64,000 nucleotides of DNA. It comes from an uncultured Bacilli bacterium (GTDB taxonomy: Bacteria; Bacillota_I; Bacilli_A; RF39; UBA660). This document shows positions 15,815 to 24,526 of the stretch, one piece after another (position 1 is the stretch's first letter; each line of letters opens with the position of its first letter). The stretch covers positions 32,059-96,058 of the forward strand of contig CATBQD010000004.1 of the NCBI GenBank assembly GCA_949505625.1, read 5' to 3'. Made by a program: the position numbers and the translations under genes. The notes beneath the pieces are model-generated. The model did not search any database, had not been told where the DNA came from, and saw nothing but the letters and a program-made list of their open reading frames with translations.

Positions 15815-16765
15815 ATGAATAAAAAAATTGTCGTATTGGGTGGAGGAACAGGGATGTCTACTCTATTACGTGGATTAAAACAATATCCAATTGATATAAC
15901 AGCAATTGTATCTGTTTGTGATGATGGAAGAAGTACTGGAAGACTCAGAGAAGAATTTAATACTCCAGCAGTAGGAGATATTAGACAAGTCTTAGTTGCA
16001 CTTTCAGAAACCGAACCTTTATTTCAACAGCTATTAAATTATCGTTTTGATACAACTAGTGATTTAAACGGGCATGCATTAGGGAATCTCCTTTTAACAG
16101 CAATGCAGGAAGTAGCTGGTAATATGTCGGATGGAATTGAGTCTATTGGAAAAGTTTTAAATTTAAAAGGAAAAGTATTACCGTTAACGGAAGAAAATGT
16201 TACTTTAGTTGGCAAAATGTCAGATGGAAGCATTATAGAAGGGGAACATTATATTACGGAATCTGACCAAGTTATAAAGGAAGTTTATTATTTGAAAGAA
16301 CCTAAAGTATGTCCAAAAGCGTTAAAAGCTGTAAAGGAAGCTGATTTGGTTATACTTAGTATGGGGAGTTTGTTTACTAGTATTATTCCGAATTTGATAT
16401 GTGCTGAAATGGTAGATGCATTGGCAAAAAGTAAGGCTAAGATCATGTATGTATGTAATATGATGACTCAACCAGGAGAAACGGATGACTTTAAAGCAAG
16501 CGATCATGTGAAATTATTAAATCAATATTTAAAAAAGAGACAAGTAGATGTTTTAATTGCTAACAATGGAGAAATAGAAGAAAAGTTATGTAGAAAATAT
16601 GAAACGATGGAGCAAAAGGATCCAGTCTTATTTGATGAAGATGAATTAGAAAAATTGGGTCTTGAAATAATAGCTCAAGACTTTGCTAGTATTGATGGTG
16701 AATATTTAAGGCATAATGTGAATCGATTAGCATTTCATATTTTCGCATATTTGATGAACGTTTAA
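15815..16765 (+). CDS. yvcK: YvcK/GlmR-family gluconeogenesis factor (CofD-like)
   Basis: This cytoplasmic UDP-GlcNAc-binding protein helps direct carbon to cell wall precursors and is needed for growth on gluconeogenic carbon sources in Bacillus. The N-terminal VVLGGGTGMSTLLRGLK is the family nucleotide-binding loop. SVCDDGRSTGRLREEF and GDIRQVLVALS follow. A length of 316 residues is normal. Its stop overlaps the whiA start. The usual upstream partner rapZ (yvcJ) is missing, and the DGR locus stands in that place. Confidence 0.95.
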   Translation: MNKKIVVLGGGTGMSTLLRGLKQYPIDITAIVSVCDDGRSTGRLREEFNTPAVGDIRQVLVALSETEPLFQQLLNYRFDTTSDLNGHALGNLLLTAMQEVAGNMSDGIESIGKVLNLKGKVLPLTEENVTLVGKMSDGSIIEGEHYITESDQVIKEVYYLKEPKVCPKALKAVKEADLVILSMGSLFTSIIPNLICAEMVDALAKSKAKIMYVCNMMTQPGETDDFKASDHVKLLNQYLKKRQVDVLIANNGEIEEKLCRKYETMEQKDPVLFDEDELEKLGLEIIAQDFASIDGEYLRHNVNRLAFHIFAYLMNV

Positions 16766-17700
16766 TGTCATTTACAAGTATAGTTAAAAATGAAGTAAGC
16801 AAATTAGACGCAATTGAAACAGAAAATATAGCAGAATTATCTGCAATTATAAGAAATATTGGAAACTATAAAAATGAATTTATTAGAATTAGTACTGAGA
16901 ATTCCAGTGTTGCTAGATGTGTTTTCGGACTTTTAAAAGATACTTATGCAGTAACTCCAAAAATCACTGTTCGGAAAGGTTACAATTATAATAAAAATCT
17001 TATTTATATGTTAGAATCAACATATAAAAAAGAATTTATTTTAAATGATTTAAGCTTATTAGAAAAAGAAGCGTATTTGGATATTCCAAAAGATTATATT
17101 ATTGCGGATGATGATTTAAAACGGGCCTATTTGCGTGGCATTTTTCTTGCAGTTGGAAGTATTAATGATCCTAAAAAATCTAGATATCATTTAGAATTCT
17201 TAGTAGATAGTGAAAAATATGCTATGTTTGTTTGTGATATTTTAAATAAGTTTTACTTAAATGCAAAATATATTAAGAGAGACAGTAAATATATGGTGTA
17301 TTTGAAAGAAGCTGAAAAAATAGGAGATTTTTTAAGAATTATTAGAGCTTCAAATGCAGTTTTATATTACGAAGACATTCGAATTTATAGGGATCATAAA
17401 AATATGACAAATAGACTTAATAATTGTGAGCAAGCAAATGTAGACAAAATGATTTTGGCGGCTTCTATTCAAGTAAAAGAAATAGAAGAAATAGAGAAAG
17501 CTGGAGTTTTAGACCTATTAGATGAAAAAGTAAAAGAAGTTAGTAGGTATCGTAAGAAATATCCAGAGGCTTCATTACAAGAATTAAGCGAAATTATTAG
17601 TATTGAAACTGGAAATCCAATTACAAAATCTGGGTTACATCATCGTTTAAAAAAAATACATGAACTAGCGAATAAAATATCAAAAGAAAATCAAGGCTAA
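16765..17700 (+). CDS. whiA: DNA-binding protein WhiA
   Basis: WhiA combines a LAGLIDADG homing-endonuclease-like N-terminal fold with a C-terminal helix-turn-helix. In Firmicutes it affects cell division and chromosome segregation. RAYLRGIFLAVGSINDPKKS near residue 116 is the LAGLIDADG-like motif, and the C-terminal SGLHHRLKKI is the HTH end typical of the family. The ATG overlaps the yvcK TAA by one base, so translation is coupled. The two genes keep the ancestral yvcK-whiA order. Confidence 0.95.
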   Translation: MSFTSIVKNEVSKLDAIETENIAELSAIIRNIGNYKNEFIRISTENSSVARCVFGLLKDTYAVTPKITVRKGYNYNKNLIYMLESTYKKEFILNDLSLLEKEAYLDIPKDYIIADDDLKRAYLRGIFLAVGSINDPKKSRYHLEFLVDSEKYAMFVCDILNKFYLNAKYIKRDSKYMVYLKEAEKIGDFLRIIRASNAVLYYEDIRIYRDHKNMTNRLNNCEQANVDKMILAASIQVKEIEEIEKAGVLDLLDEKVKEVSRYRKKYPEASLQELSEIISIETGNPITKSGLHHRLKKIHELANKISKENQG

Positions 17701-17712
17701 AACCTTGATTTT
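17687..17712. terminator. Bidirectional terminator between whiA and the convergent gene
   Basis: AAAATCAAGG (17687-17696) pairs with CCTTGATTTT (17703-17712). It overlaps the last codons of whiA and the end of the convergent gene. Confidence 0.8.
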
Positions 17713-18292
17713 AATTATTTTCTTTCAATAAGGGATTGCCACAATTAGTGCAAAAATTCATAGAATTATTTGGAGCCTTTTTTCCGCATTTTAAACAATG
17801 CTTAATGGTAGGAACCTTATTTTTCTGGTTAGAAACAAAGTCATTAATTGGATTTGGCCCTTTGTATGTATCTTCACCAAATGCCAATATCATCAGAAAG
17901 ATATAGGGCATAAATACAAGTCCTATTAAAAAAGCGTCATCTTTGCTAAAACATCGACATAAATTAATGCACATACAAATCATAATGTACCAAACAATAA
18001 TTAAAATTAGAAGTGAAGAAGAGAATAATAAAATTGGTATTAAATTTAAAGTGTAAAAGAAAGTAAATAAGAAAGGTCTAAAAAAGTAAATACTAAATAA
18101 AATTAATAACCACCATGGGCTCATTCCTATAATTTCAAATAGAGTAAAAATATTATAAAAAGGGATTATGGAAAACCATCCTGGCTTATTTGCCTTTTTA
18201 AATATTTTCCATAATGCAAGAATATTCATCATTGCAATAATAATCATAATAGCAGCCATTACAAAAGAATACACTAATTGCATTAAAGTCAT
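17711..18292 (-). CDS. DUF5684-like membrane protein with C-terminal zinc ribbon
   Basis: About four membrane segments fill residues 5-150. The KKANKPGWFSIIPFYN motif near residue 30 is characteristic of DUF5684 proteins. The C-terminus is a zinc ribbon with CLKCGKK and CTNCGNP. The function of the family is unknown. The ATG at 18292 has an AAAGGAG site. A longer reading frame begins 42 bases upstream but has no such site. It is convergent with whiA and divergent from the DHH gene. Confidence 0.75.
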   Translation of the reverse strand: MTLMQLVYSFVMAAIMIIIAMMNILALWKIFKKANKPGWFSIIPFYNIFTLFEIIGMSPWWLLILFSIYFFRPFLFTFFYTLNLIPILLFSSSLLILIIVWYIMICMCINLCRCFSKDDAFLIGLVFMPYIFLMILAFGEDTYKGPNPINDFVSNQKNKVPTIKHCLKCGKKAPNNSMNFCTNCGNPLLKENN

Positions 18293-18416
18293 AAAATCAA
18301 CTCCTTTATATTTATATTGTACCACATTTTTCAATAACGAAAAGTTTTCTTTGGATTTTTAAAGACATAAAAAATATTTTATAGTATAATAAATGTTATA
18401 GATGAAGAGGTGAGTT

Positions 18417-19391
18417 ATGATAGATGTTTTTCATACATTAACTGAAATAATAAAAAAATATAATAAAGTTTATATTATGACACATAAAAATCCAGATTTA
18501 GATGGATTAGGGGCCTCTATCTGTTTGTATAAAATTATAACATCTTTTAAAAAAGAATGTTATATTATTGATACAGATGAATCAAAAGACAGATCTGTTT
18601 TAAAAATGTATGAATTATTACAAGAAAATAAAGTTGAGGTTAAATTAAAAAAAGAGAAAGAAGCATCACAAGATATCACAGATAATACTTTATTAATTAT
18701 ATTAGATGTCCATAAAGTCGAAATGATCGAGAATAAAGAAATATTAGAAAAGAGTAAACATGTAATTGTGTTAGATCATCACATTAAAGGTACAAGTTAT
18801 ATTAAAGAGACTGAGCTTTCTTATATCAACTCTAGTATTTCTAGTGTTACAGAGTTTATGGTTTATTATCTAAAATATTTAAATAAAAGTGTAGAACCAG
18901 TAATTGCAACAATTATGATAACAGGAATGGAAATAGATACAAGCAATTATAAGTTGAAAACCACAGAGAAAACTTATGAAGCAGCCGCTATTTTGACTTC
19001 TATGGGAGCAAATTCTATTTTAAAACAAGAATTATTAAAAGAGACAAAAGAAGCATATTTAAAAAGGAGCTATTTTGTTAATAAAAGTGATATGATTAAC
19101 GAAAATATGGCTCTTTGTATGATGGATGATTCTATTTATACACCGAAAGATTTAGCGGAAATAGCAGAACAATTATTGCAATTTGATAAAGTAGAAGCGT
19201 CGTTTACAATTGGAAAAATAGAAGAAAATACTGTGGGAGTAAGTGCCAGGTCATTAGGGAACGTAAATGTAGAAGAAATTATGAGTGTTTTAGGTGGCGG
19301 AGGACATTTAACAGATGCAGCAGCTCAACTAGTAAATTTGAAAATGGAGGAAGTAAAGAACAAAATTATAGAAATCGTAAATCAGAGGTGA
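18417..19391 (+). CDS. gdpP: DHH/DHHA1 phosphodiesterase resembling the GdpP catalytic end
   Basis: The protein has only the DHH domain ([11 protein letters not shown] near residue 22, LDVHK and VLDHHIKG) and the DHHA1 domain ending [13 protein letters not shown]. In full GdpP these hydrolyse cyclic di-AMP. The order ahead of rplI and dnaB, and the [12 protein letters not shown] segment, match GdpP rather than the RNA-degrading NrnA. The two N-terminal membrane helices, the PAS domain and the degenerate GGDEF domain are absent, giving 324 residues instead of about 650. It should therefore be soluble and not gated by PAS or GGDEF. An AGGTGAG-type site precedes the ATG. Confidence 0.8.
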   Translation: MIDVFHTLTEIIKKYNKVYIMTHKNPDLDGLGASICLYKIITSFKKECYIIDTDESKDRSVLKMYELLQENKVEVKLKKEKEASQDITDNTLLIILDVHKVEMIENKEILEKSKHVIVLDHHIKGTSYIKETELSYINSSISSVTEFMVYYLKYLNKSVEPVIATIMITGMEIDTSNYKLKTTEKTYEAAAILTSMGANSILKQELLKETKEAYLKRSYFVNKSDMINENMALCMMDDSIYTPKDLAEIAEQLLQFDKVEASFTIGKIEENTVGVSARSLGNVNVEEIMSVLGGGGHLTDAAAQLVNLKMEEVKNKIIEIVNQR

Positions 19392-19395
19392 TAAA

Positions 19396-19842
19396 ATGAA
19401 AGTAATATTTTTGAAAGATGTTAAAAATCAAGGAAAAAAAGGAGAAATAAAAGAAGTAAAAGACGGATATGGGATGAATTTTTTAATAAAAAACGGTTAT
19501 GCAGTACAAGCAACAAGTACAGGCGTTAATCGTTTAAAAAAAGAGCAAGCAGAAGCGGAATTACAAGAAAATTTAAGAATTAAAGATTGTGAGATGCTAA
19601 AGGAAAAATTAGAAAAAATAATGGTAGAGATTCCTGTTAAAACCGGAGATCAGGATCGTGTATTCGGAAGTGTTAGTTCAAAACAGATTGTTTCTGAATT
19701 AAAGCATCTTGGATATGATATTGATAAAAAAGGAATCGAAATCGATAGTGGTTTAACAAGTTTAGGAGTACATCAAGTAAAGATTGCATTACATAAAAAA
19801 GTAATAGCGATAGTAAAAATAAAGTTGGTAAAACAGAAATAA
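19396..19842 (+). CDS. rplI: Large ribosomal subunit protein bL9
   Basis: The start [26 protein letters not shown] and NFLIKNGYA are the canonical L9 N-terminal domain. The central helix and C-terminal domain are complete at 148 residues. It lies 4 bases after the DHH gene and 9 bases before dnaB. Confidence 0.97.
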   Translation: MKVIFLKDVKNQGKKGEIKEVKDGYGMNFLIKNGYAVQATSTGVNRLKKEQAEAELQENLRIKDCEMLKEKLEKIMVEIPVKTGDQDRVFGSVSSKQIVSELKHLGYDIDKKGIEIDSGLTSLGVHQVKIALHKKVIAIVKIKLVKQK

Positions 19843-19851
19843 GGTGAAAAA

Positions 19852-21195
19852 ATGGCAGAAAGAATTATGCCTCATAATCTAGATGCTGAGCAATCTGTGT
19901 TAGGTTCTATGTTTTTATCTAAGTATGCTTTGCAAAAAGGAGTAGAATCTTTAAACAAAGAATTGTTTTATTTGGATGCTCATGCGAAGATTTTTACTGT
20001 ATTAAGTGATTTATTAGAAAAAAATGTTCCAGTTGATTTAACAATTGTGACAGATGAATTATCTAAGCGTGGATGGCTAAAGCCAATCGGTGATGTTGAG
20101 TACTTGATGGAAGTTATTAATAGTGTTCCAACAGCAGCTAATGTCGATGAGTATATTAAAATAGTAAATGAAAAGGCAATTTTAAGAAAGCTCATAGAGG
20201 AAGCGACCAATATCATATCAGAAGGATACAATGGTAGTGAAGAATTAAGTGAAATATTAGATAATGCTGAAAAAAAGATTCTAAGTGTTGTAAAAACAAG
20301 AAAAGGATCAGAATTTAGAACTCTCCAAGAAGTATTATTAAAAACACAAGCAGATTTGGATAAATTGTCGCAAAGGAAGGGAGAAGTTACTGGATTAGCT
20401 ACAGGATTTTATGATTTAGATAAAGTAACAAGCGGCTTTCATCCGAATGAACTTATTATTATAGCAGCGCGTCCAGCAATGGGGAAGACTGCGCTTGCTG
20501 TAAATTTGGCAGTTAATATAGCACAAAATAATAATAAAAGTGTTGCCTTATTTAATATGGAAATGGGTGCAGAACAACTTGCGACTAGAATGATTTCTTC
20601 AGCTGGTCAAATCGATGGTTATAAACTTCGAAATGGAAGTTTTGAACATAATGATTGGAAAAGAATTAATGAAGCGATTAGCCGTTTATCAGAAACTAAA
20701 ATATTTATAGATGATACTCCAGGAATGACAATTGGAGAAATTCGAGCAAAATGTAGACGATTAGCAAGTTCCGAAGAAGGATTGGGAATTGTAATTATTG
20801 ACTATTTACAATTAATTAGTGGTTCGGCCAAATATGCTGGTAATCGTCAACAAGAAGTATCAGAAATTTCTCGTTCTTTAAAAACATTAGCAATGGAATT
20901 AGAAATTCCTGTAATTGCGTTAGCACAGCTTTCTCGTAGTGTAGAGGGAAGAGATGACAAGAGACCTTTATTAAGTGATTTAAGGGAATCTGGTTCAATT
21001 GAACAAGATGCAGATATTGTAGCGTTTTTATATCGTGATGATTATTATACTAAACAGGTTTCTATCGATGAGAATACTAGTAAAAGTGAATTTATTATAG
21101 CAAAACATCGTAATGGACCAACAACAACAATTGATTTAATTTTTAGAAGGAATACCAGTACATTTGTTAACATGACAAATAGAGAAGAAGAGTAG
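19852..21195 (+). CDS. dnaB: Replicative DNA helicase DnaB
   Basis: This is the hexameric helicase that unwinds DNA ahead of the replisome. The N-terminal DnaG-interacting domain begins PHNLDAEQSVLGSM. Walker A is ARPAMGKTA near residue 210, Walker B VIIIDYLQLI near residue 318, and SRSLKTLA and DLRESGSIEQDADI follow. A length of 447 residues is normal, and I see no intein. It sits in the conserved order GdpP-rplI-dnaB. Confidence 0.97.
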   Translation: MAERIMPHNLDAEQSVLGSMFLSKYALQKGVESLNKELFYLDAHAKIFTVLSDLLEKNVPVDLTIVTDELSKRGWLKPIGDVEYLMEVINSVPTAANVDEYIKIVNEKAILRKLIEEATNIISEGYNGSEELSEILDNAEKKILSVVKTRKGSEFRTLQEVLLKTQADLDKLSQRKGEVTGLATGFYDLDKVTSGFHPNELIIIAARPAMGKTALAVNLAVNIAQNNNKSVALFNMEMGAEQLATRMISSAGQIDGYKLRNGSFEHNDWKRINEAISRLSETKIFIDDTPGMTIGEIRAKCRRLASSEEGLGIVIIDYLQLISGSAKYAGNRQQEVSEISRSLKTLAMELEIPVIALAQLSRSVEGRDDKRPLLSDLRESGSIEQDADIVAFLYRDDYYTKQVSIDENTSKSEFIIAKHRNGPTTTIDLIFRRNTSTFVNMTNREEE

Positions 21196-21204
21196 GTGAA
21201 AAAC

Positions 21205-22695
21205 TTGAAAAGATTTGGAATTATAATAACTTGTATTTTGATAGGTGGATCGATTTTCTTACTTGGTTTTAATTATAAGAGTTTAAGTGAACCAAATGCT
21301 TATTATCAGGTTTATCTTGATGATGAAGTAATAGGTGTCGTAAAGTCAAAAAAAGCTTTAGAGCGTTATATTGACCAAGAGGGAAGTCAAATAAAAAGAA
21401 AATATAATTCAGATATAGTTTATGCTCCAGAAGGATTGGAAATAAAGAAAATCACAACATATGATAAAAAGCTAGATTCTGTAAAAAGTATTTATAATAA
21501 GATAAAAGAGCAGAGACCATTTAGAATTAAAGGGTATCAAGTTACGATCAGACAAACTGTTGCATCAGCTGAAAAAGAAGATGAAACAGAGGAAAAGATT
21601 AGTAGATATTATGTACTAGATGAGGAGATATTTAATAAAGCCGCAGAAGAAATTGTAAAAATATTTGTAGGTGAAGAACAATATGAAGCATATAAAAATA
21701 AAACTCAAGACCCAATAGAGACTACAGGAAATATTATTACTGATGTTTATATAGATGGGGATAAAACAATTAAGGAGGTAAAAATTCCAATAACAGAAAA
21801 TATTTATACATCTGCGGAAGAATTAACTCATGATTTGGTATTTGGAAAAGATAGTTCAACAAAGAAATATGTTGTTCAATTGGGTGATACGATTGAAAAA
21901 ATTGCGTTTAATAATCAAATTAGTGTTGGGGAGTTTTTAATATCAAATCCAGAATTTACGAGTGAAAATAGTTTATTATATCCAAATCAAGAAGTTGTAA
22001 TAGGTATTACCAATCCACAGCTTAGTGTTGTGAAAATAGTTTATTCTGTAGAAGATCTTGAAAGCAATTATAGTCAGGAAATTATCAAAGATGAACAAAT
22101 GATGCTTGGTGAAGAAGTGGTAGAAACAAAAGGCGAAAAAGGTTTAGATCGTGTTTCTCAAAATATGAAATATGTAAATGGAGAAATTAGTTATATTAAG
22201 CCCGAAGGAAAAGAAGTCTTAAAAGTCCCTGTAAATGAGGTTATTAGAAGAGGGACTCACTATGTTCCACATATTGGTTCATTAACTTCCTGGCATTGGC
22301 CAACAACAAGTGGATGGACAATTACATCTTATTATGCTTGGAGAATTAATCCAATTAATGGAAAGCGTGAATTACATGATGCAATTGACATTGCTGGAAC
22401 AGGATATGGATCTCCAATTTATGCCGCAAATAATGGAACAGTAGAAGTGGCTAGCTATACCAATATTAATGGTAATTATGTGGTTATTAATCATAATAAT
22501 GGTTACTATACTTATTATGGGCATATGTCAAGATTTGGTCAAATTAAAGTAGGACAAACTGTTGCTCGAGGTAGCATTATCGGATATGTTGGAGATACAG
22601 GATGGGCTACTGGACCACATGTTCATTTTGGTATTTGGTCTGGCTTCCCATATCGAAGTGGTAGTAGATCTCAAAATCCACTCAATTTCTATTAA
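21205..22695 (+). CDS. Membrane-anchored LysM-G5-M23 peptidoglycan endopeptidase
   Basis: The N-terminus is a single membrane anchor. A LysM-like segment (YVVQLGDTIEKIAF near residue 225), a G5-like domain and a C-terminal M23 peptidase follow. The zinc ligands appear as HDAIDIAG and GPHVHFGIW, and YYGHMS is also present, so it looks catalytically intact. It likely trims peptidoglycan cross-bridges outside the cell. The TTG at 21205 fits the AGGTGA site. A GTG at 21196 overlaps that site and is less likely. It follows dnaB without a gap. Confidence 0.88.
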   Translation: MKRFGIIITCILIGGSIFLLGFNYKSLSEPNAYYQVYLDDEVIGVVKSKKALERYIDQEGSQIKRKYNSDIVYAPEGLEIKKITTYDKKLDSVKSIYNKIKEQRPFRIKGYQVTIRQTVASAEKEDETEEKISRYYVLDEEIFNKAAEEIVKIFVGEEQYEAYKNKTQDPIETTGNIITDVYIDGDKTIKEVKIPITENIYTSAEELTHDLVFGKDSSTKKYVVQLGDTIEKIAFNNQISVGEFLISNPEFTSENSLLYPNQEVVIGITNPQLSVVKIVYSVEDLESNYSQEIIKDEQMMLGEEVVETKGEKGLDRVSQNMKYVNGEISYIKPEGKEVLKVPVNEVIRRGTHYVPHIGSLTSWHWPTTSGWTITSYYAWRINPINGKRELHDAIDIAGTGYGSPIYAANNGTVEVASYTNINGNYVVINHNNGYYTYYGHMSRFGQIKVGQTVARGSIIGYVGDTGWATGPHVHFGIWSGFPYRSGSRSQNPLNFY

Positions 22696-23459
22696 TGAAA
22701 GTTTGTGTTTTAGCAAGTGGCTCAAAAGGAAATTGTACTTATGTTGAAACAGGGCATGTAAAACTTTTAATTGATATAGGTACAACTTCTTTATATGCCG
22801 AAAGAAAATTAAAGGAAATAGGAGTGGATCCAAAAGAAATCGACGGGATTTTAGTTACTCATACTCATACAGACCATATTAGTGGAATTCGTGTTTTTAT
22901 AAAAAAATATCATACAAAGTTATATTTAACTTCAAAAATTTATGAAGAATTAAATTTATTATTCCCAGTTTTCCAATATGAGATTGTCAAAGAAAATTTG
23001 ATTTTAAGAGATTTAACTGTAGAAATATTTAAAACGTCACATGATGCTCCCGATTCAAATGGATATATATTATCTAGTCATGGAGAATCTGCAGTTTATA
23101 TAACAGATACTGGATATATTAATATTAAGAATCACAGTAGACTTAAGAATAAAAACTTATATATAATTGAGAGTAATCATGATGTAGAAATGCTTATGAA
23201 TGGAAATTATCCTTATAATGTGAAACAAAGAATATTAGGAGATGTTGGTCATTTGTCTAATAAAGATTGCTCTAATTACATTATAAAATTTATGGGAGAA
23301 AAAACGAAAAACATTATTCTCATTCACTTAAGCGAGGAAAATAATACTCCAGAAAAGGCATTAGAAACTTTGAATGATACATTGATAAAAAAGCAAAAGA
23401 AAATAGACCATATTTATGTAGCAAGTCAGACAGAAAGAACGGAATTGATCGAGGTATGA
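22695..23459 (+). CDS. walJ: Metallo-beta-lactamase-fold hydrolase WalJ/YycJ
   Basis: The metal-binding motif THTHTDHISG lies near residue 55, with further ligands in ITDTGY and IESNHD. The start VLASGSKGNCTYVE is typical of YycJ/WalJ. These proteins are encoded with the WalRK system in Bacillus and are linked to coordination of cell division and replication. No walRK genes are present here. The ATG overlaps the preceding TAA, and the gene overlaps rlmH by 4 bases. Confidence 0.92.
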   Translation: MKVCVLASGSKGNCTYVETGHVKLLIDIGTTSLYAERKLKEIGVDPKEIDGILVTHTHTDHISGIRVFIKKYHTKLYLTSKIYEELNLLFPVFQYEIVKENLILRDLTVEIFKTSHDAPDSNGYILSSHGESAVYITDTGYINIKNHSRLKNKNLYIIESNHDVEMLMNGNYPYNVKQRILGDVGHLSNKDCSNYIIKFMGEKTKNIILIHLSEENNTPEKALETLNDTLIKKQKKIDHIYVASQTERTELIEV

Positions 23460-23911
23460 TTAAAATATTATGTGTAGGGAAAATAAAAGAACAATATTGG
23501 AAAGATGCGCTAATGGAATATCAAAAACGTTTATCAAAATATGTTAAACTTTCCATTATTGAGGTAAATGATTGTGATGATAATCATATTCCTACAACAT
23601 TGGCGAGAGAAAGTGAATTGTTGATGCGGCACATAGAAGTAAAAGATTATGTGGTAGCATTGGCAATTGAAGGAAATATGCTTTCTTCTTTAGAATTCAG
23701 CGAAAAAATAGATGCTACATTTTTATCTTATTCTAATTTAGTTTTTGTGATTGGTGGATCTTATGGCTTGCACCAAGATATCAAAAACAGAGCAAATTAT
23801 CTACTATCATTTTCAAGGTTGACTTTTCCACATCAATTGTTTAGAGTTGTGCTACTAGAACAATTATATAGAGCATATAAAATAAAAAATAATGAAAGTT
23901 ATCATAAATAA
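23456..23911 (+). CDS. rlmH: 23S rRNA (pseudouridine1915-N3)-methyltransferase RlmH
   Basis: This SPOUT-class methyltransferase acts on the 70S ribosome. The family start IKILCVGKIKEQYWKDA, the knot region FVIGGSYGLH and the C-terminal SFSRLTFPHQLFRVVLLEQLYRAYKI are present, with the Tyr/Arg tail. A length of 151 residues is normal. The ATGA overlap with walJ implies coupled translation. Confidence 0.95.
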   Translation: MIKILCVGKIKEQYWKDALMEYQKRLSKYVKLSIIEVNDCDDNHIPTTLARESELLMRHIEVKDYVVALAIEGNMLSSLEFSEKIDATFLSYSNLVFVIGGSYGLHQDIKNRANYLLSFSRLTFPHQLFRVVLLEQLYRAYKIKNNESYHK

Positions 23912-23926
23912 TGAATAAAATAAAAG

Positions 23927-23961
23927 AAAATCGTCCACAAAGAAATAGAGGGGACGATTTT
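23927..23961 (+). terminator. Terminator-like hairpin that also covers the spoIIR ribosome-binding site
   Basis: AAAATCGTCC (23927-23936) pairs with GGACGATTTT (23952-23961), and Ts lead into the spoIIR ATG. The AGAGGGG ribosome-binding site (23947-23953) runs into the 3' arm. Read-through RNA should fold the site away. Confidence 0.7.
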
Positions 23962-23963
23962 TT

Positions 23964-24485
23964 ATGAAAAATACAATAGCTTTGATTATAGTAATTTTAT
24001 TTTTTTATATTATTGTAGGGCATGTAAGTGCAGAAAAGTTGATTCCAGATGATGCAATTAGACTAAGAGTATTAGCGAATAGTAATAGTGAATATGATCA
24101 GAAAATAAAAGGAAAAGTAAGGGATTTAGTGCAAAGAGAAATGTATGTTCTTTTAAAAGATACAAAGGGAAGCAAAGAGGCCAGAGAAAAAATATTATTA
24201 GAACTTCCCAATATAGAAAAGGAAGTGAAACAATTACTGACAATAGAAAAATATCCTCTTAATTATCAAATTCATTTTGGACAAAACTATTTTCCTGAAA
24301 AGCAATATAAAGGAGTTACTTATGATGCGGGGATGTATGAATCTTTATTAATTACTTTAGGCAGCGGAGAAGGAGATAATTGGTGGTGTGTATTGTTTCC
24401 ACCACTTTGTTTAATAGAAGCAGAAGAAAGTACAGAAGTAGAATATAAGTCTTTTGTGGCGGAAATGATAGAAAAGTTTATGTAA
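23964..24485 (+). CDS. spoIIR: Stage II sporulation protein R
   Basis: SpoIIR is the forespore-secreted signal that activates processing of pro-sigma-E in the mother cell. An N-terminal signal/anchor is followed by AIRLRVLANSNSEYDQKIKG. The signature end is near residue 150 (WWCVLFPPLC). At 173 residues it is slightly short, lacking the variable C-terminal tail. It stands at the end of the dnaB-rlmH operon behind a hairpin. Together with the spo genes at 30-32 kb it points to a spore-former. Confidence 0.93.
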   Translation: MKNTIALIIVILFFYIIVGHVSAEKLIPDDAIRLRVLANSNSEYDQKIKGKVRDLVQREMYVLLKDTKGSKEAREKILLELPNIEKEVKQLLTIEKYPLNYQIHFGQNYFPEKQYKGVTYDAGMYESLLITLGSGEGDNWWCVLFPPLCLIEAEESTEVEYKSFVAEMIEKFM

Positions 24486-24490
24486 ATATA

Positions 24491-24526
24491 AAAAAATGAA
24501 ACTATTTATTGAAGTTTCATTTTTTT
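24491..24526. terminator. Bidirectional terminator between spoIIR and the FemX genes
   Basis: AAAAAATGAAACT pairs with AGTTTCATTTTTT. There is an A-run on one side and a T-run on the other, fitting the convergent genes. Confidence 0.8.
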
